Of a DNA stretch of 14,025 bases, positions 6,671-12,977 are shown piece after piece. The DNA comes from JAHWJR01 sp035942035 (GTDB lineage Bacteria; Actinomycetota; Acidimicrobiia; Acidimicrobiales; CADCSY01), in assembly GCA_035942035.1 (NCBI GenBank), contig DASZDK010000021.1, positions 1-14,025 of the forward strand. Direction: 5' to 3'. The notes beneath the pieces were generated by a model. The model did not search any database and was not told the DNA's origin. It was given only the letters and a program-made list of their open reading frames with translations. Each line of letters opens with the position of its first letter. Position 1 is the stretch's first letter. The translations under genes and the position numbers were made by a program.

Positions 6671-7222
6671 ATGGGTGTCGACAATCGGGTTACGGCCGAA
6701 GAAGGCGTCGACGCCAGCTATGCCGTCAAGGTGGGGAATCGGCTCCGCGCCATCCGCAAGCAGAAGGGTTTGTCGCTGCAGGACGTGGAGGCAGCCTCCG
6801 AGCAGGAGTTCAAAGCATCGGTCCTCGGCGCCTACGAGCGGGGCGAGCGGGCCATCTCCGTGCCCCGGCTCCAGCGCTTGGCCCACTTCTACAGCGTGCC
6901 CGTCGACCAGCTCCTTCCCCGCGACGCCGACGGCAAGCAGCCGGTCCTCGACCTCGACAACGGCGAGGTTCTGCCGTCCTCTGGTGACGACCGCGACAGC
7001 CGCGTGACCATCGACCTCCTCCGTCTCAACGCGCTCCGCACTCCCGAAGCCGAGCTCTTGGGTCGGTACCTGGCCATGATCCAGGTGCAGCGAGGCGACT
7101 TCAACGGACGGATGCTCACCATTCGTCGCGACGACCTGCGCACCGTGGCATGCCTGCTCGACACCAACCCTGAGGGCGCTCGCGCCCGCCTCAACCAGCT
7201 CGACCTGCGCCTGACGCCCTGA
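6671..7222 (+). CDS. bldD: BldD-like XRE-family regulator with c-di-GMP signature
   Basis: DNA-binding regulator of 183 residues. An N-terminal XRE helix-turn-helix spans about residues 18-84 (VGNRLRAIRKQKGLSLQDVEAAS, then LGAYERGERAISVPRLQRLAHFY and VPVDQLLPRD), closely resembling Streptomyces BldD. The C-terminal domain holds RGD (141-143), exactly eight residues, then RRDD (152-155). This is the RxD-x8-RxxD signature by which BldD binds cyclic di-GMP and dimerises to repress developmental genes. The start at 6671 is preferred over 6590 because a promoter lies between them; a G-rich GGGGGA lies about nine bases upstream. The gene follows the rsmE operon but has its own promoter, and hemW follows closely. 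Orthology and ligand binding are inferred from motif conservation; the actual targets are unknown. Confidence 0.88.
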   Translation: MGVDNRVTAEEGVDASYAVKVGNRLRAIRKQKGLSLQDVEAASEQEFKASVLGAYERGERAISVPRLQRLAHFYSVPVDQLLPRDADGKQPVLDLDNGEVLPSSGDDRDSRVTIDLLRLNALRTPEAELLGRYLAMIQVQRGDFNGRMLTIRRDDLRTVACLLDTNPEGARARLNQLDLRLTP

Positions 7223-7278
7223 GCGTTCTGTCGGCCCACGCTGGCCCCCAGGGGAACCAGGCGCCGTTCGGCGTCTAC

Positions 7279-8331
7279 GTGCACGTTCCCTTCTGCGTGC
7301 GGCGCTGCGACTACTGCGCCTTCGCCACGTGGGACGACCGCACCTACCTGTTGGCTCGGTATGCCGACGGTGTGCGCCGGGAGATCGAGGCCGCCGAACG
7401 GGCAGGGCTTCCGGTGGCCGGCAGCGTCTTCTTCGGCGGTGGGACACCGTCGCTGCTCACCTCTGAGCAGCTGGGCTCTGTCCTGTCCGCGGTGCCCCTG
7501 GCGCCGGACGCCGAGGTCAGCGTGGAGTGCAATCCCGAGACGATCGGACCGGAACGCCTCGAGGGCTACCGACGGGCAGGGGTCACCCGCATCTCCATCG
7601 GCGCCCAGTCCCTCGTTCCCCACGTCCTGGCCGCCCTGGACCGTGCCCACGACGTTGCCACCGTGCGCCGGGCGGCCGCGGCGGTGGCCGCCACCGGCTT
7701 CTCGTCGTGGAACCTCGATCTGATCTACGGCTCGGTGGGAGAGTCGCTCGACGACTGGCGGCGCACGCTGGACGCCGCGGTCGACCTGGGGCCCCCGCAC
7801 GTCAGCGCCTACGGGCTGACGGTCGAGTCCGGCACCCCTCTCGCTGCCGACCCCGGGCGCCAGCCGGACGACGACGACCAGGCCGACAAGTACCTCGCAG
7901 CCGAGACGGTCCTCGTGGCCGCCGGCCTGCCCAGCTACGAGGTGTCCAATTGGGCACGTCCCGGGCACGAGTGCCGCCACAACCTCTGTTACTGGTCGCA
8001 GGGCGACTACCGGGGCTTCGGGTGTGCGGCTCACTCCCACGCCAGCGGCCGCCGCTGGTGGAACGTGCGCACACCCGAGCGCTATCTGGCTCTCGTCGAC
8101 GCCGGTCTCCCGGCGATGGCCGCCGAGGAGCACCTGGGTGAAGAGGAGCGCCGGCTGGAGGGGCTCCAACTGGCGCTGCGCACCCGGGGCGGGGTGCCGG
8201 CGGAGGCGTTGGATGCCGGCGGCCTCGACGGTCTGGTCCAGCACCGCCGTGGCCGCCTGTCGCTCACCGTCGCCGGTCGGTTGCTGGCCAACGAGGTGGC
8301 CATGCGCCTGGAGCCGTCGGCGAGGTCCTGA
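7279..8331 (+). CDS. hemW: Radical SAM heme chaperone HemW (start uncertain)
   Basis: HemW-type radical SAM protein, a heme chaperone formerly annotated as oxygen-independent coproporphyrinogen III oxidase. The iron-sulfur motif is C-x3-C-x2-C (C6, C10, C13 from this GTG, in HVPFCVRRCDYCAF). The SAM-binding GGGTP is at residues 53-57. Later signatures are SIGAQSL, NLDLIYG, and C-R-H-N-L-C-Y-W followed by DYRGFGCAAHSH. A winged-helix-like C-terminus ends the protein. The first normal start codon is GTG 7279, but it would drop the conserved first strand PFGVYV, which is encoded in frame just upstream. That upstream frame is open from 7174 and has only CTG codons at 7219 and 7228. CTG 7219 overlaps the previous stop as CTGA. 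The gene sits 3' of the bldD-like gene instead of the usual position between lepA and hrcA, and converges on the pseudokinase gene 13 bases away. Confidence 0.9.
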   Translation: MHVPFCVRRCDYCAFATWDDRTYLLARYADGVRREIEAAERAGLPVAGSVFFGGGTPSLLTSEQLGSVLSAVPLAPDAEVSVECNPETIGPERLEGYRRAGVTRISIGAQSLVPHVLAALDRAHDVATVRRAAAAVAATGFSSWNLDLIYGSVGESLDDWRRTLDAAVDLGPPHVSAYGLTVESGTPLAADPGRQPDDDDQADKYLAAETVLVAAGLPSYEVSNWARPGHECRHNLCYWSQGDYRGFGCAAHSHASGRRWWNVRTPERYLALVDAGLPAMAAEEHLGEEERRLEGLQLALRTRGGVPAEALDAGGLDGLVQHRRGRLSLTVAGRLLANEVAMRLEPSARS

Positions 8332-8344
8332 CCACGCCCATCGC

Positions 8345-9691
8345 TTAGGCGCCGGCGTCGACGAGGCGGCGGTCGCCGCCCGAGGCGATCACCTCGATGC
8401 CGTCGCAGCGCCCCGCACCGGACGAACCGGCGTCGTGCACCACGTTGGCCATCTCCACCGGTGCTGGCACCACGCCGACCGGCTCGGCCACCACGCCCTC
8501 GCCGTCGCGGTCGTCGGCCCACCGGGGAAACGTCCAGACATGACCCGAGGACGGTCGCACCACGGCGGCTGTGGCGAGCCCGTCGCAGTCCCAGTCACCG
8601 ATCACGACGAGGTCGTCGGGGGCGCCCACCTGCCAGCGGGCGCCGGCGGCGGCCACCACGCCGTCGCTCACCTCCACTGGGTCGGGACATCCGTCGCCGT
8701 CGACGTCGGCCGCCGGTGGGTCGGCCGGGGGGCACTCTGGCGGCGGGAACACGCGCACCGGTGCCTCGGTGGTCGGAGGCGGCGGGACGGTGGTCAGAGG
8801 CGGGACGGTGCTCGTGGTTGCCGGGGCTGAAGTCGACGTGGACCGCTCCGGCACGGCCGCGGCGACCGGGATGTCGACGGCGGCGGGCGAGGGCGGCCCG
8901 CCGCCGGCGAAGACCAGAGCGACGGCGGCGGCGATCCCCACCGTCACGGCGACGGCGCCGGCCACAGCGAGCCACCGAGGCCCCGGACGCCGGCGGGGTG
9001 CCGGTGGCCGGCGGGGCGGCAGGGAGCGCCCGCTGGTGGTGCCCGGCCCCGCCGCCGGCGGCTGGTCGGGGACAAGTCCGGCCAGGGCGACCGCCAGGCT
9101 CCGCGACGTGGGGCGGGCGGCGCCGGCGTGCCACCGCTCGACCGCCTGGCGCAGCGCGCCGGTGAGGTGGTCGGAGTGGGGCGAGGTCAGCGTGGCGACC
9201 AGGTGGGCCAACGCCTCCGTGTCGTCGGTGGCGTCGGGTGCTGCTTCGGCGGGCCGCTCCACGGTTCGTGCCTCGGCCAGGCCGCAGAGCACCGGCTCAC
9301 CGGAGGTGCCGGCGACCAGGACGTGATCGGCCCTGACTCGCCCATGGACGATTCCCCGGTCGTGGAGGTCGGCCAAGGTCGTCGCCAGCCCGGCCACCAC
9401 CCGGGCCATGGCCGCCGGCTCCAGGCGGCCGGCGCTGTCCCCGAGGGTGCCGCCGGCCACGAACGCCGTGGTCAGCGCTGCGCCACCACCGTGGAGCTCG
9501 TCGATGCCGACCAGCTCCACCACCCCGGGATGGGAGGCCTGGCGCAGGATCTCCGCCTCCCGGCGCAGGCGATCGGCAGCGTCGCCCGAGGCCGCCTGCT
9601 TCACGATGACGAGCCGGCCGCCGGGGGACAGGATCAAGCGCTGGCAGCTCGACACGATGCGGAGTCTGCCATGGGAACACACGACATGCAA
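8345..9691 (-). CDS. Membrane pseudokinase with extracellular FG-GAP/VCBS-like tail
   Basis: Predicted single-pass membrane protein of about 448 residues. The N-terminal part (about 1-205) is a Ser/Thr-kinase fold: VIVK with Lys31 as the VAIK lysine, REAEIL with a candidate helix-C Glu45, and a helix ending LADLHDRGIVHG. The catalytic loop reads HGRVRADH where HRDLKPSN is expected, and the DFG position reads LCG. The catalytic Asp, catalytic Lys, Asn and metal-binding Asp are thus all missing. A Pro/Arg-rich stretch leads to one membrane helix (about 240-262), a Thr/Pro/Ser-rich linker, and an outer domain with DVDGDGCPD, GDWDCDG and a third GAGRCDG segment, like short FG-GAP/VCBS blades with four cysteines. 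The TTG at 9691 is chosen because GAGG lies five bases upstream; GTG at 9682 or 9655 is possible, and the open frame reaches 9793. It could serve as a signalling scaffold. No ligand is known. Confidence 0.78.
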   Translation of the reverse strand: MHVVCSHGRLRIVSSCQRLILSPGGRLVIVKQAASGDAADRLRREAEILRQASHPGVVELVGIDELHGGGAALTTAFVAGGTLGDSAGRLEPAAMARVVAGLATTLADLHDRGIVHGRVRADHVLVAGTSGEPVLCGLAEARTVERPAEAAPDATDDTEALAHLVATLTSPHSDHLTGALRQAVERWHAGAARPTSRSLAVALAGLVPDQPPAAGPGTTSGRSLPPRRPPAPRRRPGPRWLAVAGAVAVTVGIAAAVALVFAGGGPPSPAAVDIPVAAAVPERSTSTSAPATTSTVPPLTTVPPPPTTEAPVRVFPPPECPPADPPAADVDGDGCPDPVEVSDGVVAAAGARWQVGAPDDLVVIGDWDCDGLATAAVVRPSSGHVWTFPRWADDRDGEGVVAEPVGVVPAPVEMANVVHDAGSSGAGRCDGIEVIASGGDRRLVDAGA

Positions 9692-9830
9692 CGAAACCTC
9701 TACACTGCCCTGGTGGCCACCACCGCCGGCGGCAAGGCCAGGCGGGCGCACCTCGGTGGTGCGGGTGCGCCTCGGCACGACTACGACCACCACCGCTTGG
9801 ACGCCTCGACGGTCGGACCGGGGCCTCCAG

Positions 9831-9836
9831 TACCCT
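9831..9836 (+). promoter_or_regulatory. Candidate -10 directly before the gene at 9844
   Basis: TACCCT, identical to the candidate lepA -10, ends seven bases before the ATG at 9844. Transcription would begin at or one base before the start codon, and no Shine-Dalgarno sequence is visible. This points to a leaderless transcript. No clear -35 is present. Confidence 0.5.
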
Positions 9837-9843
9837 CTCGGCG

Positions 9844-10392
9844 ATGCCGGAGCGGGACCCGCTGGTCGAGCTGCTCGACGAGGGGAGGGCGGGCGCCGGG
9901 CGGGTGGCGCGGGCCAGGGAGCGGGCGCTGCGTCAGGCAGCCGAGGAGCAGGCCTCCCTCGCCGGGACCCTCGTCGACCTGGCCGAACGGGGCTCGCGGG
10001 TCGTGGTGCGCACCGAGACCGGTCGGGCCCACGCCGGCGTGGTTGAAGGTGTCGGCGGTGACTACTGCGTCGTGCGGTCCGACACCGGCGTCGCCGCCCA
10101 CCTCCGGCTGGCAGCGGTCACCACCGTGAGGCCCTCACCGGGGGAGCGCCACGCTCCTGCCTCGGGCGACCGGGTGGCCGCCAGCAGCACCCTGCTGGTG
10201 GAGGCGCTCGGTCGGGTGGTCCACCAGCGGCCGGACGTGGCCCTGGTGACCCGGGGCGGTGACGTCGTGGTCGGCACGCTGCGGGCGGTGGGGGCCGACG
10301 TGGTTACCGTCTGGCCCGGGCCGGGACCGGGCACGGAAGGGCCCTGCTACGTCGCCGCCGACGCCATCACCGAGGTGCTAGTCGAGCCGTAG
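9844..10392 (+). CDS. Uncharacterised protein with two Sm-like/SH3-like beta modules
   Basis: Cytoplasmic protein of 182 residues with no signal peptide or membrane segment. A charged, probably helical N-terminus (about 12-48, rich in Ala, Arg and Glu) precedes two related beta-rich units. Unit 1 (about 50-97) runs V-V-V-R-T-x-x-G then GVVEGVGGDYCVV. Unit 2 (about 129-180) runs V-A-L-V-T-R-G-G then VGTLRAVGADVVTV. Both share hydrophobic strand, turn with Gly, strand with G-x-x-x-x-V-G-x-D, then another strand, which resembles the bent sheet of Sm-like or small SH3-like barrels. I recall similar two-unit proteins of unknown function in other Actinobacteria, but have not checked this. Binding of RNA or DNA is a possible role by fold analogy only. 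The gene is probably leaderless and converges on the small helix-turn-helix gene, with a hairpin between their stops. Confidence 0.75.
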   Translation: MPERDPLVELLDEGRAGAGRVARARERALRQAAEEQASLAGTLVDLAERGSRVVVRTETGRAHAGVVEGVGGDYCVVRSDTGVAAHLRLAAVTTVRPSPGERHAPASGDRVAASSTLLVEALGRVVHQRPDVALVTRGGDVVVGTLRAVGADVVTVWPGPGPGTEGPCYVAADAITEVLVEP

Positions 10393-10408
10393 GCAACGCC
10401 CCGGCTCG
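10383..10408. terminator. Hairpin between convergent genes, candidate bidirectional terminator
   Basis: CGAGCCG (10383-10389) pairs perfectly with CGGCTCG (10402-10408). Inside the loop, GGC (10392-10394) pairs with GCC (10398-10400) around AAC, so a ten-pair stem with a small internal bulge is possible. It includes the stop codon of the gene at 9844 and ends eight bases before the stop of the opposite gene. There is no U tract, as is frequent for proposed actinobacterial terminators. Confidence 0.5.
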
Positions 10409-10415
10409 GTTGGGC

Positions 10416-10676
10416 CTACTCGGCCGGGGTCGGGCTCTCGACGGAACGGGCGGTGGCGGGCTTGCGCTCCGGGTACAGGTGCTCGAGGCTGCCTGGCTGC
10501 ACCCTGGCTCCCTCGATGAAGGCGTCGACATCGGACTGCTTGAGCCGGAAGACCCGGCCCATCTTGTAGGCCGGCAGGGAACCCTCGTCGACGAAGCGGT
10601 AGAGGGTGCGGGGGGTGATCCCGAGGCGGCGGGCCGCCTCCTGGGTGCTCAACCAGACGATTTCTTCAGGGGCCAC
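10416..10676 (-). CDS. Excisionase-family helix-turn-helix DNA-binding protein
   Basis: An 86-residue protein made almost entirely of one MerR-like/excisionase-type (HTH_17) domain: WLSTQEAARRLGITPRTLYR, then VDEGSLPAYKMGRVFRLKQSDVDAFIE (about residues 8-55). The tail GSLEHLYPE is followed by a short disordered C-terminus. The motif is strong, but the word excisionase is a family name only: no integrase, phage gene or attachment site is nearby, and such stand-alone proteins are common in actinobacterial chromosomes as presumed regulators. The GTG start is six bases after a TAnnnT -10 element, implying a leaderless transcript. It converges on the gene at 9844 and is divergent from the cpaB-like gene, about 215 bases away. 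Target unknown. Confidence 0.88.
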   Translation of the reverse strand: MAPEEIVWLSTQEAARRLGITPRTLYRFVDEGSLPAYKMGRVFRLKQSDVDAFIEGARVQPGSLEHLYPERKPATARSVESPTPAE

Positions 10677-10682
10677 GCCGGG

Positions 10683-10688
10683 ACTCTA
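10683..10688 (-). promoter_or_regulatory. Candidate -10 directly before the helix-turn-helix gene
   Basis: On the minus strand this is TAGAGT (TAnnnT), ending six bases before the GTG start at 10676, the same geometry as lepA. No ribosome binding site is visible, so a leaderless transcript is likely. Confidence 0.5.
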
Positions 10689-10764
10689 GCGCACCGAGCA
10701 CCCGTCGTGGCGTTTCGGTGCCTTCTCTGGCCTTCCGGGAGCCGCAGATGCTCCACACCGACCC

Positions 10765-10795
10765 TTGCGGGCACCCCGGGGCCCCGCGCTAGCGT
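10765..10795 (+). promoter_or_regulatory. Candidate promoter of the cpaB-cpaE operon
   Basis: TTGCGG (10765-10770) and TAGCGT (10790-10795) are separated by 19 bases, slightly long. The -10 lies in an eight-base palindrome, CGCTAGCG. Initiation near 10802 would give a GC-rich leader of about 90 bases that contains short inverted repeats and ends with a strong ribosome binding site. No known riboswitch was recognised in this leader. Confidence 0.45.
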
Positions 10796-10891
10796 CCACG
10801 CCGATCGGACAGGGCTGCCCGCCGGGGCGGAAGGGTGCCGGTGCGGCGGGTCCTGGCCCTCCTCGCTCCCTCCACCGCACAAGGACCGCCC

Positions 10892-11614
10892 ATGGCCGAT
10901 CTCGGGACCGCTCCCGCCGCCTCACCCGACCTGTCCAACGGGTCAGGGCCGCCACGCTCCGCCCGTCCGCTGCACCGGGCTCGCAGCCTTCCCGGCGGAC
11001 GGGCCGTCGTGGGTGGTTTTCTGGTGGCCGCAAGCGCGGTGGGCGTCTTCGCCGCCTACACCGCCGCCAGCAGCGGTCCTGACTCCTCCTACGTGGTGGT
11101 CGACGTCGACGTGCCGGCGGGTGAGCGGCTCGCTGGCGACCAACTGTCGCTCGTGCCCCTCGAGCTCCCCGACGCCCAGCGCCGGGTGGCCTTCACCGAT
11201 CTCGGTCTGCTCGACGGCGCCACCGCCCTGAGCTCCATGACCGCCGGCCAGCTCGTCCAGAGCGGCGACGTGGCCAAGCCCGCCGGCGGCCCCCGGCGGG
11301 CGCAGATCTCGCTGGCGGTCGACCCGGGGAATGCCCTCGGCGGTGATCCCAACCTCCTCGGGGACGGCGACTTGGTGGCGGTGATCGCCACGTACACGAC
11401 CGGCGGCACGGCGGAGACCTCCACGGTCAGTCGCGACGCGCTGGTGGTGCGGGTGCTCGGCGGTGACGACCGCGTGGGCGGCGCCGGGGGCCTCACCGTG
11501 GTGCTGGCCGTGCCCCCTGCCGACCTCGAGCCCATCGCCCGGGCCTCGGCAGCCGGCGTGGTCAGCCTGGCCCGAACCACCGGACTCGAAGACGGGAACG
11601 AAGGGGGCTTCTGA
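10892..11614 (+). CDS. cpaB: CpaB/RcpC-like Flp pilus assembly protein with SAF domain
   Basis: Predicted membrane-anchored component of a Tad/Flp type IVb pilus machine. The 240-residue product has a cytoplasmic N-terminus rich in Pro, Ser and Arg, one membrane helix (about 38-56, VVGGFLVAASAVGVFAAY), and an outer SAF domain (about 66-130) with VVVDVDVPAGERLAGDQLSLVPLEL and the typical TAGQLVQSGDV. A CpaB-type domain follows with QISLAVDP, LLGDGDLVAVIATY and LTVVLAVPPADLEPIARA. The start at 10892 is chosen for AAGGA (10881-10885) six bases upstream; an earlier GTG at 10835 has no such support. The stop overlaps the cpaE-like start (TGATG). The specific CpaB assignment is stronger because of that neighbour and the Flp pilin gene nearby; a generic SAF-domain protein is the alternative. 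Confidence 0.8.
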   Translation: MADLGTAPAASPDLSNGSGPPRSARPLHRARSLPGGRAVVGGFLVAASAVGVFAAYTAASSGPDSSYVVVDVDVPAGERLAGDQLSLVPLELPDAQRRVAFTDLGLLDGATALSSMTAGQLVQSGDVAKPAGGPRRAQISLAVDPGNALGGDPNLLGDGDLVAVIATYTTGGTAETSTVSRDALVVRVLGGDDRVGGAGGLTVVLAVPPADLEPIARASAAGVVSLARTTGLEDGNEGGF

Positions 11615-12924
11615 TGGCGGGCGAACGCTACGTCGTGCTCGGGCTGGCCCGGCCCCGGGCGGAGTGGTTCCGCTCGGTGGGACGCTGGTCGACCAGCGCC
11701 GCCCTTCCCGCCGAGTTCCTCAAGTGCCTGTCGGTCGAAGAGGTGCGTGCCCGCCTGGCCGGCGGCCGGCCCTGCTCGGCGGCGCTGCTCGACGGCAGTC
11801 TTCCCGTCGTCGACCGCGACCTCGTCCGTGCGGTCCGTGAGGCCGGAGCCGTGGTGCTGGTGGTCGATGACCGCGCCCAGCGGCGCGACTGGCTGGCCCT
11901 GGGCGCGGCGGCCGTGCTGCCGTCCACGTTGACGCGCGAGGCGCTGCTCGACGCCCTTGCCACCCATGCCTCACTCGTCGGCCTCCCCGCCCCGGTCGAC
12001 CTCGACGCCGCCACGCCGGCCGACCTTGATGTCGTTCCCGGCTGCTCGATGGTGGCGGCGGTGTGCGGGCCCGGGGGGACGGGAGCCTCAACGGTCGCTG
12101 CCGCGCTCTGCCAGGGCCTGGCCGACGACCCTCACCACCGTGGTGGTGTCCTGCTCGCCGATCTCGCCCGCAACGCCGAGCAGGCCATGCTCCACGACGT
12201 CCGTGACGTCGTTCCCGGCGTGCAGGAGTTGGTCGAGGCCCACCGCAGTGGCCGGCCCGCTCGGGACCAGGTGGAGGCGCTGACCTTCCACGTCGTCGAG
12301 CGGGGATACCACCTCCTGCTGGGGCTGCGGCGGGCGCGCTACTGGTCGACGCTGCGCCCGGTCGCCTTCGAGGCCGCCTTCGACTCACTGCGGCGCACGT
12401 TTCCCGTGGTGGTGTGCGACGTCACCGCCGACTTCGAGGGCGACGACGTCGGTGGGTCGGTCGACATCGAGGAGCGCAACCTGATGGCCCGTACGGCGGC
12501 CGGCGGCGCCGACGTGGTGTTCGTCGTGGGGCGTCCCGGGGTCAAGGGACTGCACGCCCTGGTCCGGGTCCTGGCCGACCTGTGCGACTTCGGCGTTCCG
12601 CCGAAGCGCGTCGTGCCGGTGCTCAACCTCGCGCCCCGTCACCCGCGGGGACGGGCCGAGCTGGCGGCGGCCCTGTCCGACCTGACCCTCCCGGCGCTCG
12701 GGGGCGAGGCCACGGCCGCACCGGTGTTCCTGCCCTCCCGTCGGGTGGAGGAGGCGCTGCGCGACGCCGTCCAGCTGCCGGCGCCTCTGGCCCCTCTGCT
12801 CGCCGGTGCCTTCCGGGCCACGGTCGAGCGCGCCGGGCCCGTGGGCGTCGGCCGTGCGGCGGAGCCCGTCCCGGTGGCCCCCGGGTCACTCGGCAGTTGG
12901 ACCGCCGTCGAGGGCACGTCCTGA
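11614..12924 (+). CDS. cpaE: CpaE/TadZ-like P-loop ATPase-fold protein of Flp pilus assembly
   Basis: Predicted localisation factor of the Tad/Flp pilus, in the MinD/ParA superfamily. The 436-residue product has an N-terminal receiver-like domain (about 1-128), with ALLDGSLPVVD and VVLVVDDRAQRRDWLALGAAAVLPSTLTREALLDAL, and then the ATPase-like domain. The deviant Walker A is G-P-G-G-T-G-A-S-T (152-160). The signature lysine is Pro and the canonical lysine is Ala, so normal ATP hydrolysis is doubtful; loss of these lysines is known for TadZ/CpaE proteins. The A' motif is LLADLARNAEQ, the Walker B-like strand is VVVCDVTADFEG with Asp269, and a later strand reads VVFVVGRPGVKGLHALVRVL. It starts on the last base of the cpaB-like stop (TGATG), so the two are translated together. 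No CpaF, TadB or TadC follows; the next gene is on the other strand. Confidence 0.85.
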   Translation: MAGERYVVLGLARPRAEWFRSVGRWSTSAALPAEFLKCLSVEEVRARLAGGRPCSAALLDGSLPVVDRDLVRAVREAGAVVLVVDDRAQRRDWLALGAAAVLPSTLTREALLDALATHASLVGLPAPVDLDAATPADLDVVPGCSMVAAVCGPGGTGASTVAAALCQGLADDPHHRGGVLLADLARNAEQAMLHDVRDVVPGVQELVEAHRSGRPARDQVEALTFHVVERGYHLLLGLRRARYWSTLRPVAFEAAFDSLRRTFPVVVCDVTADFEGDDVGGSVDIEERNLMARTAAGGADVVFVVGRPGVKGLHALVRVLADLCDFGVPPKRVVPVLNLAPRHPRGRAELAAALSDLTLPALGGEATAAPVFLPSRRVEEALRDAVQLPAPLAPLLAGAFRATVERAGPVGVGRAAEPVPVAPGSLGSWTAVEGTS

Positions 12925-12977
12925 CGGCGAAGCTCGGCCGGTTTCGTCGACGCTGGTGAACTTGTCCCGGGGTGCCC

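Noticed and set aside
8345..9691. Annotation as an active serine/threonine kinase.
   Set aside because: The catalytic aspartate, catalytic lysine, asparagine and DFG aspartate are all substituted.
9692..9793. Extra 34 N-terminal residues of the pseudokinase frame.
   Set aside because: The segment is low-complexity, has no kinase-fold match, and the GAGG site favours the TTG at 9691; not excluded by hard evidence.
10416..10676. Excisionase-type gene as a sign of a prophage or integrative element.
   Set aside because: No integrase, recombinase, tRNA gene, direct repeat or phage-like gene is nearby, and stand-alone genes of this type are common actinobacterial chromosomal genes.
10802..10891. 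GC-rich leader before cpaB considered as a cyclic-di-GMP riboswitch or other structured RNA.
   Set aside because: Short inverted repeats are present, but the conserved GEMM-type core sequences were not recognisable; a covariance-model search would be needed.
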